From positions 1 through 19,734 of the forward strand of contig JAJRPK010000291.1 in assembly GCA_024280785.1 (NCBI GenBank): 19,734 nt of DNA, read 5' to 3'. Of this stretch, positions 1-7,424 are shown in pieces; the first letter of the stretch is position 1, and each line of letters opens with the position of its first letter. The position numbers and the translations under genes were made by a program. Origin of the DNA: Gammaproteobacteria bacterium (lineage in GTDB: Bacteria; Pseudomonadota; Gammaproteobacteria; Pseudomonadales; UBA7434). A model generated the notes under the pieces. It saw only the letters and a list, made by a program, of their open reading frames with translations, was not told where the DNA came from and did no database searches.

Positions 1-741
1 CCAGGCCACAAACTACTTGTTGATTTTTTAACTCAAATACCTTCACAGCTAAAAAAACCGCGGGCTATTGTGGTTATCAGTGCGCACTGGGAAGAAGAGC
101 AGCCTACTATTTTGGCAGCTGCCAACCCTCCACTGTTATACGACTACTCGGGTTTTCCGCCCGAGTCGTATCAGTTAACTTATACGGCACCCGGCTCATT
201 TGAATTGGCGTCGGACATTCAGCATTTATTAAACGATAATAATATGCTGGCGAAACTGAATGTAGACCGAGGATTTGATCATGGTTTATTTGTGCCTCTT
301 AAGCTTATGTATCCATCGGCCGATATTCCCTGCCTTGAAATTTCGCTATTAAATTCTATGGATCCCGTTGCACATATTGCTATAGGTCGTGCTATCGCAC
401 CGTTAAGGCGAGAGGGAGTGCTAATTTTAGGGTCGGGTAGTTCGTATCATAATATGCGCCGACCCAGAGAGGGATTCGATCCAGATCAAGAAGAGCTCGC
501 TCGTTTTGACGAGTGGCTCATTGAGACCTGTACTTCTTCAACGTTGAGTGCAGTTGAGCGAGAACAACGGTTGATTCACTGGCTTGACGCCCCCCATGCA
601 AGATTTTGCCATCCTCGAGAAGAACATCTACTGCCATTGCATGTCTGTTTTGGCGCAGCTCAGCCTGAAACGGCACAGGCCGAGCTGGTTTTTAACGATC
701 TAATGATGGGTCGCGCATTACAAAGTTTCTTGTGGCGATAG
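1..741 (+). CDS. DODA-type (LigB/YgiD-like) extradiol ring-cleavage dioxygenase, 5' truncated
   Basis: The frame is open from base 1, so the gene begins before the window; the GTG at 70 is an internal valine codon, not the start. Seen: the strand-plus-histidine motif VISAHWE (His codon at 85), then DHGLFVPL (His codon near 280), a GSGSSYHN motif, and a C-terminal EEHLLPLH motif. These match the class III extradiol dioxygenase fold of YgiD/4,5-DOPA dioxygenase, where histidines bind a single Zn or Fe. The first metal histidine (SHG motif) would lie off the left edge. Family members open catechol-type rings such as DOPA; the real substrate cannot be read from sequence. It stands alone, about 140 bp before the next gene. 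Family assignment is firm, substrate unknown. Confidence 0.9.
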   Translation, partial: PGHKLLVDFLTQIPSQLKKPRAIVVISAHWEEEQPTILAAANPPLLYDYSGFPPESYQLTYTAPGSFELASDIQHLLNDNNMLAKLNVDRGFDHGLFVPLKLMYPSADIPCLEISLLNSMDPVAHIAIGRAIAPLRREGVLILGSGSSYHNMRRPREGFDPDQEELARFDEWLIETCTSSTLSAVEREQRLIHWLDAPHARFCHPREEHLLPLHVCFGAAQPETAQAELVFNDLMMGRALQSFLWR

Positions 742-800
742 TTATTCTCCATGGACCGCTACCTACTTTGAAATAAAATAGAGCTGTGCATCGGGCGGCA

Positions 801-839
801 GATTGTCGAAATAGGCAGTTGAAATAGATTGTTGAAATA
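801..839. repeat. Three 13-bp tandem repeats
   Basis: Units at 801-813, 814-826 and 827-839 all end in GAAATA. The outer two (GATTGTCGAAATA and GATTGTTGAAATA) differ at one base. A fourth TTGAAATA lies at 768-775. The array ends about 40 bp before the DUF2489-like gene. Function unknown. Confidence 0.7.
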
Positions 840-881
840 AGGGTATAAAGTTCAAATATTTTGACCGTTTAAATTCCATAT

Positions 882-1343
882 GTGAAAATTATGCCAAGTT
901 ATCTTGTATTTATAATGAATATTATTGTTCTGATACTAGTTGTCTACGCAGCGTATCTATGTCGATTGCTTTGGCAGAAAAAACGACAGCAGGCAATTCA
1001 GCAGCAGGAGGAACAACGCCGCGTGCAGATACAGCAGCAGGAGGCATCAGCCAGTATCGATGTTTTAGTGCGTTGTTTAATACAAGAACAGGTTTCGTTA
1101 ACGGAGGCGTCGATTCGTATTTCTGGTCTTGCAAAAACATTGGTTTTAAGCGACGTTGAAAAAGAGTTTTATCTGCCGTTTGATCAATTGGCATTAGTGA
1201 CATCTCATATTCCAATTTTGCAGGAGTGGGGTAAATTGTCGGCTAAAGAGCAATTGTATTTTGAACAAGAGCGAGCCATATTGGAACAAGAACATAAGCG
1301 GCGCGTTCTGAGTGCTGCACAGCAGTTAATGAGGCCGCAGTAG
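882..1343 (+). CDS. DUF2489-like small membrane-anchored protein
   Basis: A 153-residue protein. Residues about 8-28 form one hydrophobic membrane segment. A very Gln/Glu/Arg-rich stretch follows (residues about 32-55, QQQEEQRR-type, likely helical coiled coil), then a folded region containing CLIQEQVSLTEASIRISGL. This layout resembles DUF2489 proteins of gammaproteobacteria, whose function is not known. The start is uncertain: GTG at 882, ATG at 891 or ATG at 915; none has a convincing Shine-Dalgarno, and ATG 891 gives the same membrane segment. The Gln-rich part contains CAGCAG runs. It lies 90 bp before folA on the same strand. The family call rests on memory of the conserved block and is moderate. 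Confidence 0.6.
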   Translation: MKIMPSYLVFIMNIIVLILVVYAAYLCRLLWQKKRQQAIQQQEEQRRVQIQQQEASASIDVLVRCLIQEQVSLTEASIRISGLAKTLVLSDVEKEFYLPFDQLALVTSHIPILQEWGKLSAKEQLYFEQERAILEQEHKRRVLSAAQQLMRPQ

Positions 1344-1432
1344 ATAAGGTATAGTTTGTCAGGGTATCTTATCGTAGGCGCTATTTAACCAATAAATATG
1401 AATGAACGTAAAACCCAGAGACGCAAAAAGTT

Positions 1433-1933
1433 ATGTCTTTATCGTTAATTTACGCGCGGTCACTTAATTATTGTATTGGTAAGGATGGCCGGATACCTTG
1501 GCATTTGCCGGATGAGTTTGGTCATTTTAAGCGAACAACCTTGGGCAAGCCTATTATCATGGGCAGAAAAACTTACGAAGATCATCAGTCGGCTTTGCCC
1601 GGGCGGCTAAATATTGTTGTTTCCCGGCAAAGTAATTACTCCGTTGCCGAAGGCATTGAGTTAGTTTCCTCGTTGGCCGAGGCGATCGCTTTAGGACTTA
1701 GTTATAACGGTAGTAGCAGTGAAGAAATATTTGTTATCGGTGGCGTAAGTTTTTTTGTCGAAGCATTGCCTCAAGCTAGCACGGTTTACGAAACAATTGT
1801 GCAGACAAATATTGACGGCGATTCTATTCTTTCTGCCTTTGATTTTAGTGATTGGACAACTAGCTTGTTAGAAGAACATGCGGCCGATGAGCGACATGCC
1901 TATGCTTATAAAGTCTACAGGCACCACCGTTAA
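1433..1933 (+). CDS. folA: Dihydrofolate reductase
   Basis: 166 residues, close to the 159 of E. coli FolA. It reduces 7,8-dihydrofolate to tetrahydrofolate with NADPH in the cytoplasm, supplying one-carbon carriers for thymidylate, purine and methionine synthesis. Seen: N-terminal SLIYARS strand, IGKDGRIPWHLP (Met20-loop region), KPIIMGRKTYE (NADPH-binding GR motif), LPGRLNIVVSR, and FVIGGVSFF with the conserved GG dinucleotide. The active-site acid that is Asp27 in E. coli aligns with Glu28 here (LPDEF). ATG 1433 is chosen because the first strand starts right after it. Its Shine-Dalgarno is weak (GAGACG). Confidence 0.97.
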   Translation: MSLSLIYARSLNYCIGKDGRIPWHLPDEFGHFKRTTLGKPIIMGRKTYEDHQSALPGRLNIVVSRQSNYSVAEGIELVSSLAEAIALGLSYNGSSSEEIFVIGGVSFFVEALPQASTVYETIVQTNIDGDSILSAFDFSDWTTSLLEEHAADERHAYAYKVYRHHR

Positions 1934-2029
1934 TCGATAAGCATTCTTTTCAAATGCCTTATTAATAGGCCTTACAAAAATGCAGTCCTTACAAGCCTGC
2001 GATTATAAATTTATGCAAGGAGTTGATAA

Positions 2030-2815
2030 ATGTTAGAGCTATTTACCGTTGAGAACTTGGCAAACCTTGGCGTACTGATATTTTTGCAAGCGGTGCTGGG
2101 CTTTGATAATTTACTCTATATATCGATTGAGTCACAGCGGGCGCCGGTTGAAAAGCGGGCGATGGTCCGTCGTAGCGGTATCTTGATTGCCGTAGCACTA
2201 CGAATTATTTTGTTATTCGTCATGATAAAGTTGTTGTCCGCTTTAACCGAGCCATTTTTTTCCATTCAGTGGTCCAATGTTATTGAAGGAGCATTTAATT
2301 TTTCGGCAGTAGTGTTTCTTTTTGGTGGTGTTTTTATCATGTATACAGCGGTGAAAGAGATCTCTCATTTGTTGTCAATTGACGATATAGAAAGTAATGT
2401 AAACGACGGATCGAATAAATCCGCGGCATCAGTCATTGCACTTATAGTGTTTATGAATCTGATTTTCAGTTTTGATTCAATTTTGTCAGCTTTGGCTATC
2501 ACCGATGTATTTATTGTTCTGGCAATTGCCATTATTGCTTCCGGTGTGGCGATGTTAGTTATGGCTGATACCGTTGCGGCGTTTATTCAAAAAAATAGAA
2601 AGTACGAAGTATTGGGGCTCTTTATTTTACTAATAGTAGGTATTGTACTGTTAGGAGAGGGCGGCCATGCGGCACATCTAAAACTTTTTGGCCACGCGGT
2701 AGAGCCAATGGCTAAATCCACTTTCTATTTTTCTGTTGCTGTTCTAGTGGGCGTTGACGTTATTCAGTCTGGCTATCAACGCAAACTTGATTTGATGCGA
2801 GGTAAAACCGCTTAA
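2030..2815 (+). CDS. TerC-family integral membrane protein
   Basis: 261 residues with about seven hydrophobic segments. The signature block FLQAVLGFDNLLYISIES near residues 18-36 and the second intramembrane acidic motif FMNLIFSFDSILSAL near residues 140-155 are hallmarks of TerC/Alx/YkoY proteins, with conserved Asp residues in the membrane. Family members are linked to metal (mainly Mn2+) efflux, tellurite resistance or metalation of exported proteins; which role applies here cannot be told. The start is well supported by CAAGGAG seven bases before ATG 2030. The 96-bp upstream gap shows no recognisable yybP-ykoY manganese riboswitch. Confidence 0.93.
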   Translation: MLELFTVENLANLGVLIFLQAVLGFDNLLYISIESQRAPVEKRAMVRRSGILIAVALRIILLFVMIKLLSALTEPFFSIQWSNVIEGAFNFSAVVFLFGGVFIMYTAVKEISHLLSIDDIESNVNDGSNKSAASVIALIVFMNLIFSFDSILSALAITDVFIVLAIAIIASGVAMLVMADTVAAFIQKNRKYEVLGLFILLIVGIVLLGEGGHAAHLKLFGHAVEPMAKSTFYFSVAVLVGVDVIQSGYQRKLDLMRGKTA

Positions 2816-2867
2816 CGATTTGCCGTGGAATATAGGTGAATATGGTGATAGATGCTTAAGCGGTTGA

Positions 2868-2885
2868 GGTATAAAAAGGTATAAG
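2868..2885 (+). repeat. Duplicated Shine-Dalgarno segment before thioesterase
   Basis: AGGTATAA occurs at 2868-2875 and again at 2878-2885, period 10, just before ATG 2888. The proximal AGG is too close (spacing about 7 from the A) to be ideal but usable; the distal copy is 10 bases further away. Confidence 0.65.
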
Positions 2886-2887
2886 CC

Positions 2888-3328
2888 ATGATGCAAGAAC
2901 AACATTTTCGCTGCTTGGAAAGCATGTATCAAGCGGCGCCCATTAATGAATTTTATCGCCCTGTTATGGAGGTGCTTGCCGGTAAGGCGACCATTGAAAT
3001 TGAGCTTAGCGAGAAATTTCATCATGCAGCAGGCGCAACTCATGGTTCGGTTTATTTTAAAATGTTAGATGATGCGGCTTTTTTTGCCGCGAATTCGTTA
3101 GAGACTACCTTTTTTGTATTGACGGCCTCTTTTACAACCTACTTAACGCGACCGGTTGTGTCGGGAAAATTTAAATCGGTGGGCACTATCGTGAAGAGTA
3201 ATGAATTTCAATTTATTGCAGAATCTCGTGTTTATGATTCTGCGGATAATGAAGTTGGCAGCGGTAGTGGTGTGTTCGTTATCAGCACGCTCCCGTTGAA
3301 AGGCGCTGCGGGTTATATTTCCAAATAA
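2888..3328 (+). CDS. PaaI-like hotdog-fold thioesterase
   Basis: 146 residues, the usual size for single-domain hotdog thioesterases. The central HGSVYFKMLDDAAFFAAN block is the PaaI/DUF4442 pattern: HG turn, then the long helix carrying the catalytic Asp (LDDA). Later strands TASFTTYLTRPVVSGKF and SRVYDSADNEVGSGSGVFVI fit the fold. Members hydrolyse acyl- or aryl-CoA thioesters in the cytoplasm, often in aromatic or lipid metabolism; the acyl group is unknown. ATG 2888 is followed at once by a second ATG (2891). The gene sits 72 bp after the TerC-family gene, possibly co-transcribed. Confidence 0.8.
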   Translation: MMQEQHFRCLESMYQAAPINEFYRPVMEVLAGKATIEIELSEKFHHAAGATHGSVYFKMLDDAAFFAANSLETTFFVLTASFTTYLTRPVVSGKFKSVGTIVKSNEFQFIAESRVYDSADNEVGSGSGVFVISTLPLKGAAGYISK

Positions 3329-3436
3329 ATTATTCATTCCGAGAAACCTGTAGGTTTCAGTTCTTGGGTAGATATTCAATGTGAGAACCTTTGTTTAGAA
3401 CCACACTTTAAATTTACTGATACGGGATATTCAAAA

Positions 3437-4084
3437 ATGAAGCAAATCCTAATCTACTCCGATAGTCTGAGCTGGGGAATTATTCCAAATACCAGACAAA
3501 GGTTTGGCTTTGAAAAGCGGTGGACTGGGGTTTTAGAAAATACATTGTTGGAGAAGGGCCATAATGTTCGGGTGGTAGAAAACTGTCTTAACGGTCGTCG
3601 AACCACATGGGGCGATCCGTTTAAGGATGGCCGTGATGGCTCTCAGGGTTTGGCCCAGGTGATAGAAATGCATTCGCCATTGGCTTTGGTCGTGCTCATG
3701 TTGGGAACTAACGATTTTCAATGCATGCACGAAAATACAGCATGGTTGTCAGCTCAGGGGATGGCCAAGCTTATTGAGATTATTCGTCGGGCTCCTACCG
3801 AAGCGGGAATGCCGATTCCTGAGATACTTGTTGTCGCCCCACCAAAAATGATCGAACCGAAGGGACTGGTTGCCAATAAATTTCACGGTGCTGAAAACCG
3901 TTGCATAGGATTGGCCACTGAGTTTGAAAAAATGGCACAAGAACACGGCACGTATTATTTTAATTCGGCATCTGTTACCGACGCCAGTGTTATCGATGGC
4001 ATTCACCTCGACGAGGCACAACATTTTATTCTGGGTGAGGCTATCGCGGCCGCAGTTATTGAGACAGGGATAATGGGTCGCTAG
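3437..4084 (+). CDS. SGNH/GDSL hydrolase, MsAcT-like arylesterase/acyltransferase
   Basis: 215 residues. All SGNH blocks are visible: block I YSDSLSWG with nucleophile Ser10, the LNGRRTTWGDP block with Asn52, LMLGTNDFQ with Asn92, and DGIHLD with Asp187 and His190. The spacing and the NGRRTTWGDP block closely resemble the Mycobacterium smegmatis acyltransferase/arylesterase group (Ser11/Asp192/His195). The first residue of block I is Ser rather than the usual Gly (SDSL instead of GDSL). No signal peptide, so cytoplasmic action is likely. It converges tail-to-tail with the LysR gene 37 bp away. Substrate unknown. Confidence 0.87.
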   Translation: MKQILIYSDSLSWGIIPNTRQRFGFEKRWTGVLENTLLEKGHNVRVVENCLNGRRTTWGDPFKDGRDGSQGLAQVIEMHSPLALVVLMLGTNDFQCMHENTAWLSAQGMAKLIEIIRRAPTEAGMPIPEILVVAPPKMIEPKGLVANKFHGAENRCIGLATEFEKMAQEHGTYYFNSASVTDASVIDGIHLDEAQHFILGEAIAAAVIETGIMGR

Positions 4085-4121
4085 AGATAGATATTAAATT
4101 AGACGAAAGCGGTGAGCTAGC

Positions 4122-4976
4122 TTATTCGAGCACCAGGTTTTTTGCCATAAAGCGCATAAATGCTGTCACGCGATAACTATTTCTTAGTTCGCGGTGGGTC
4201 AATATCCATAGCGTGTATTCGGAGATAACGTTACCGTCGAGAACGGCCACCAGCTCGGGATATTTTTCGGCTTCATGACTAGATAATAAACCCACCCCCA
4301 TATTGTTGTTAATGGCATTAAGCACATCGGCCATGGCTTCCGCGTACATAATAATTCGAGGCTTGGCAGTTAATTGTTCTAACCATTCCATCGAGCGGTT
4401 CTGTCTGCCGCCCCATATAATCCACTCGTAGTCACTGGGTGACGCAGAGGCAGTTTTGTTTTTAAGGTAACTTTTACTGGCATAGGCTCGGCTTTTAAAC
4501 TTTCCGAGGCAGCGGCCAACCAATAAGTCGGGAGGGGATTCGCTGATACGAAAAGCCACATCCACCTCCTGCTGGTTTAGATTGTGCGGCACCATTGTGC
4601 TGTGGACTTCCAGTGAAATTTCGGGATGTTCGCGTAAAAATGTGGCGTATAGCGGATATAAATTAAGAATGCCCGTTTCTGGTTGAGATATCCTCAGCTT
4701 GCCCTCGGCGACATCGTGGTGACCCTCCGCCGACGAAAGCACTTTATCGATATTAGCTTCGATACCTTTGGCCTCGGTAAATAAGGTTTCTCCGGCAGTT
4801 GTTAACGCATAGCCTCGCTGTAATTTCTTAAATAATCTGCTGTCCAGCGCCTGCTCAAATTGCTCAATGCGTCTTAATACTGTGGAGTGGCTAACCCCCA
4901 AATCTTTGGCTGCTGCTGTAACAGTGCCATTTCTTGCTACCGCCAAAAAGTAGCGTAGGTTTTCCCAGTCCCTCAT
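4122..4976 (-). CDS. LysR-family transcriptional regulator
   Basis: 284 residues, typical LTTR length. The N-terminal winged helix-turn-helix spans residues about 1-60 (NLRYFLAVARNGTVTAAA, DLGVSHSTVLRRIEQFE), followed by a linker helix and a periplasmic-binding-protein-like co-inducer domain from about residue 90. A GAGAGAG Shine-Dalgarno precedes the ATG at 4976-4974. LTTRs often control a divergent neighbour; here that is the exported DUF2846-like gene, 370 bp away, so the link is weak. Neither target nor ligand can be inferred. Confidence 0.95.
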   Translation of the reverse strand: MRDWENLRYFLAVARNGTVTAAAKDLGVSHSTVLRRIEQFEQALDSRLFKKLQRGYALTTAGETLFTEAKGIEANIDKVLSSAEGHHDVAEGKLRISQPETGILNLYPLYATFLREHPEISLEVHSTMVPHNLNQQEVDVAFRISESPPDLLVGRCLGKFKSRAYASKSYLKNKTASASPSDYEWIIWGGRQNRSMEWLEQLTAKPRIIMYAEAMADVLNAINNNMGVGLLSSHEAEKYPELVAVLDGNVISEYTLWILTHRELRNSYRVTAFMRFMAKNLVLE

Positions 4977-5346
4977 ATTTCTCTCTCTTTTATGGAGCCG
5001 GTTGCTTTTTGCAGGCCTTTACTTTCACGACTTATTATCAGGAAATCGACTTTAAATAGCCCAGTGACTGACGATAGGGGGCTTTGACCCTGCTCAGCCA
5101 GTCTCCCATTAATAGGTCTTTATATGGCTTGGTTTCCGCCGGATTAGTTCAGCTTAGCCCCATTACATTGTGCATATATAAACATATATTGTAGAACATT
5201 GTTGAGTTTACGACAGAGTGATTCACTCGTATTCTTTGTCCTGTAGTAAGCGGCTTAGTAATCCACGTGCTAGCTCATGTAGAAAGCCGATATCTTTGAA
5301 CGACAACATACTTACATTCGGCAATGGCCGTAACAGGAGAGACAAG
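4977..5346. other. Divergent intergenic region, LysR / DUF2846-like gene
   Basis: 370 bp without a convincing gene. An AT-rich element at 5173-5190 carries CATATATA and CATATATT as direct repeats with period 10, which also read as an inverted ATATAT pair around AAAC. It could be an operator, but no LTTR T-N11-A site stands out with confidence. An open frame runs from 5218 into the next gene but lacks a start signal and is not counted. Confidence 0.4.
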
Positions 5347-5769
5347 ATGAAAATGATACCAGCGGCATTACTGACATTGGGCATGAGCTTGGTAGCTATT
5401 CTACCTACGAGCGCGGTAGCAGCATCTACATTCGATCCACAAGGAGCTGAGGCTTTAGAGCCAATGCAGGCAAACCTGGTTGTCTATCGGGATAAAGGGT
5501 TGGCGTCCAACAGCCATATGTACTACCGATTATTTGTCGATGGCAAGTTGGTCGGCAAGTTAAAGAGAAATACGGCGTTTCACCTTCAGCTTGGCTCCGG
5601 AGAGCACCGTATCGGATTTAACGATGAAAAACAGACCTCAATGACCGTCAATGTCAGCGATGACAGCACGACGTTTATTAAAGGGACGGTCGATAGGCAT
5701 TGGCAAATAGCCATTGAACAGCGTCAGCCGAAGTCGGGGACATTATTGGACTCAGTAGCCGTGCGCTAA
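5347..5769 (+). CDS. Exported DUF2846-like protein
   Basis: 140 residues from ATG 5347. This start is preferred because AGGAGAG lies just upstream and because the protein then begins with a clean signal peptide: KMIPAALLTLGMSLVAIL, cleavage after AVA near residue 24. There is no lipobox Cys, so the product is probably periplasmic. The mature part, with LVVYRDKG, RLFVDGKLVGKL, NTAFHLQLGSGEHRI and later beta strands, resembles DUF2846 domains, often found in small envelope proteins of unknown function. It stands alone between divergent LysR and convergent Rieske genes. Confidence 0.6.
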   Translation: MKMIPAALLTLGMSLVAILPTSAVAASTFDPQGAEALEPMQANLVVYRDKGLASNSHMYYRLFVDGKLVGKLKRNTAFHLQLGSGEHRIGFNDEKQTSMTVNVSDDSTTFIKGTVDRHWQIAIEQRQPKSGTLLDSVAVR

Positions 5770-5933
5770 TGGAGGGGGGTGAGTTCACACACAGAATCGG
5801 CGTAAAGATGCGTTATGTAACCGGGAATAAATGAGCAGTGGTCGATTGAATAAACAAGACTCGTCCCTTCTCTAGATACTAAAAGCATAGATGCTGAAAG
5901 AGCCTTGTTGAGAGGGCTACGGCGTAGGGCGGT

Positions 5934-7034
5934 CTATTCCATGATCATATTGGCAGGCCATTCAATTCTTGGCTCGCTCTTATCGTAAATTTTTCTTTCT
6001 TTCATGGACGCGGGCACTTGGTCTACAGGGACTAAAAATTGATCGTACCATTGACGTAAGCGGATAACAGGGCCGTCGCCGTCACATAGAATAGGGTTGT
6101 TAATCGGTACTTTGTTCTTCCAAATATGCAAATCAGCGAATACTCCGCGGTCGGCAAACTCGTCAACCATTTCATTTACATGATTGATTTGTGCGTCGCG
6201 GTCGTCCTCCATACCTTCGGGAATACGATATTTGAACCCTGCCAAAAATTCAAAGCTACCCAGAGACGTGGGTGCATTCATTACAAGCGACATAAACCGA
6301 TTGCTTTCGTGCTGGGTCCCACCAGTGGTTGATTGCGAGTGGATCATATAACCCGGGCCGTAATATGTGGCGCAAGATTTAGCATGGCCTAGTGCTTCAT
6401 GAGTTGTTTCTTGCAATTGGATGTAAGTGTGTCCCTCGCTAATATTGACAAATTTGTCAACACTGGGCAGCCCGTGGACGGGACCAAAATGTGCCTTGTC
6501 AGCCATGTTATCGATTAATTCGCGGGCATTATTGCCGACCGGCACACGACGGATAATCCAGGGAGTCCAGCCAGGTTCGGCCACTTCTTCATTCAATGGA
6601 ATTTCTTGTTCTTTAATCGGCGCGCCACCGTCGGGGTCGTTCCAGATAAAAATGAGTTCATTAATTTCCATCGTAGGCCAGCTTTTAATGCGGGCTTTGG
6701 TAGGAATTTTTGCGGCGTACGGAATATCGTCGCAAAAACCGTCCGAGCCCCAGCTCCACTCGTGAAACGGGCAGATTACCGAGTCACCTTTAACGCAGCC
6801 ATCCGCCAGGTTAGCACCCATGTGAGGGCAGAAAGCATCGAGTATGTGCAGCTTGCCACTGTCTTGGCCGCGATAGGCGACGAGGGAGGTTCCAAAGTAA
6901 TCGAGTTGCACGGGTTCGTTAGTAAATTCGTAAGCAGCTCCAATACAAAACCACCCACGGGGAAAGCGAGTGGGCAGTGAGCTTTCAATCTCATAAGGAG
7001 GAGGTAAATCTTGCTGTCTGTCGGGCTGGTTCAT
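5934..7034 (-). CDS. Rieske non-heme iron oxygenase, KshA-like (3-ketosteroid 9-alpha-hydroxylase type)
   Basis: 366 residues. The Rieske domain holds C69-P-H71 and C88-P-F-H91, binding the 2Fe-2S cluster. The catalytic domain shows the bridging motif DNMADKAHFGPVH, with His182 and His187 as iron ligands and Asp301 (FADLHIWKNK) as the probable third ligand. Their spacing matches actinobacterial KshA (386 residues), and the N-terminal FPRGWFCIG and C-terminal IRLRQWYDQF blocks also agree. KshA opens steroid ring B by 9-alpha hydroxylation with electrons from a KshB-type reductase; no reductase or steroid gene is nearby, so the substrate is an inference. The ATG at 7034-7032 has a poor Shine-Dalgarno. 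Confidence 0.85.
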   Translation of the reverse strand: MNQPDRQQDLPPPYEIESSLPTRFPRGWFCIGAAYEFTNEPVQLDYFGTSLVAYRGQDSGKLHILDAFCPHMGANLADGCVKGDSVICPFHEWSWGSDGFCDDIPYAAKIPTKARIKSWPTMEINELIFIWNDPDGGAPIKEQEIPLNEEVAEPGWTPWIIRRVPVGNNARELIDNMADKAHFGPVHGLPSVDKFVNISEGHTYIQLQETTHEALGHAKSCATYYGPGYMIHSQSTTGGTQHESNRFMSLVMNAPTSLGSFEFLAGFKYRIPEGMEDDRDAQINHVNEMVDEFADRGVFADLHIWKNKVPINNPILCDGDGPVIRLRQWYDQFLVPVDQVPASMKERKIYDKSEPRIEWPANMIME

Positions 7035-7068
7035 ACGGTGGAATCCGTCGGTTAATTAGATTGGATCT

Positions 7069-7074
7069 ATTATA
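7069..7074 (-). promoter_or_regulatory. Candidate -10 element for the Rieske gene
   Basis: Perfect TATAAT on the - strand, 35 bp before the ATG at 7034. The best -35 candidate (TTAATG, 16-bp spacer) matches only three of six consensus bases, so the promoter may need an activator. Confidence 0.4.
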
Positions 7075-7272
7075 GACGGCATCGTATGGTCATTAACCGG
7101 TAAAGATATACAATAAATTCATTTTGACCGTTTTTAACGAGTATATGCCATCAGCTAGCTCAGGATGTGGGGTAGCTTTGGACCAATTGCCTGGGGATTA
7201 AATGTATCCATAAACAGTTAACAGGCGTATTCTTGTGACAAAATAAGCAGGGTTATGGGAACTGAGATAGCT

Positions 7273-7344
7273 TCGCTGTGTCTATTGATGGGTTGATCTA
7301 TCAGTAGCTAATAGTTAACTAAATAGTTAAGTAGACGACAGCGA
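7273..7344 (+). promoter_or_regulatory. Foldable leader element upstream of hfq
   Basis: Pairings seen: TCGCTGT (7273-7279) with ACAGCGA (7338-7344); GTCTA (7280-7284) with TAGAC (7332-7336), one bulged G; CTATTGAT (7282-7289) with ATCAGTAG (7300-7307), one G-U pair; and TTAACT (7315-7320) with AGTTAA (7325-7330) around AAAT. Apart from a 3-nt conflict, these form a closed stem with two inner hairpins, 80 nt before the hfq start. No known RNA family is recognised. It could be a 5' UTR control element, a small RNA or chance pairing. Confidence 0.4.
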
Positions 7345-7411
7345 TAGTGTTGGCTGAATCTTGAGGGTTTGTAGCTACACGTAAATCATTGGTCGTATTA
7401 GTCATTAAACC

Positions 7412-7418
7412 AAAGGAG
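7412..7418 (+). promoter_or_regulatory. Shine-Dalgarno AAAGGAG placed for an ATC start
   Basis: A strong Shine-Dalgarno ending six bases before ATC 7425. It lies inside the frame opened by TTG 7389 and so cannot serve that codon. It is the main evidence that hfq translation begins at 7425. Confidence 0.7.
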
Positions 7419-7424
7419 TTTCTC

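Larger units (their letters stand above)
7035..7388. other. Intergenic region between Rieske gene and hfq
   Basis: 354 bp between two divergent genes with no supported CDS. It holds the Rieske -10 element near its left end and the foldable element at 7273-7344. The sequence TTTTGACCGTTT at 7122-7133 also occurs upstream of the DUF2489-like gene (859-870); this may be chance. Confidence 0.4.

Noticed and set aside
859..870. Shared TTTTGACCGTTT with 7122-7133 as a regulon site
   Set aside because: Only two copies in 20 kb, in unlike positions relative to genes; chance cannot be excluded.
1934..2029. yybP-ykoY manganese riboswitch before the TerC-family gene
   Set aside because: Only 96 bp are available and no matching hairpins or conserved loop motifs are visible.
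5218..5346. N-terminal extension of the DUF2846-like protein
   Set aside because: It would bury a clean signal peptide, lacks a Shine-Dalgarno at its start and ignores AGGAGAG before ATG 5347.
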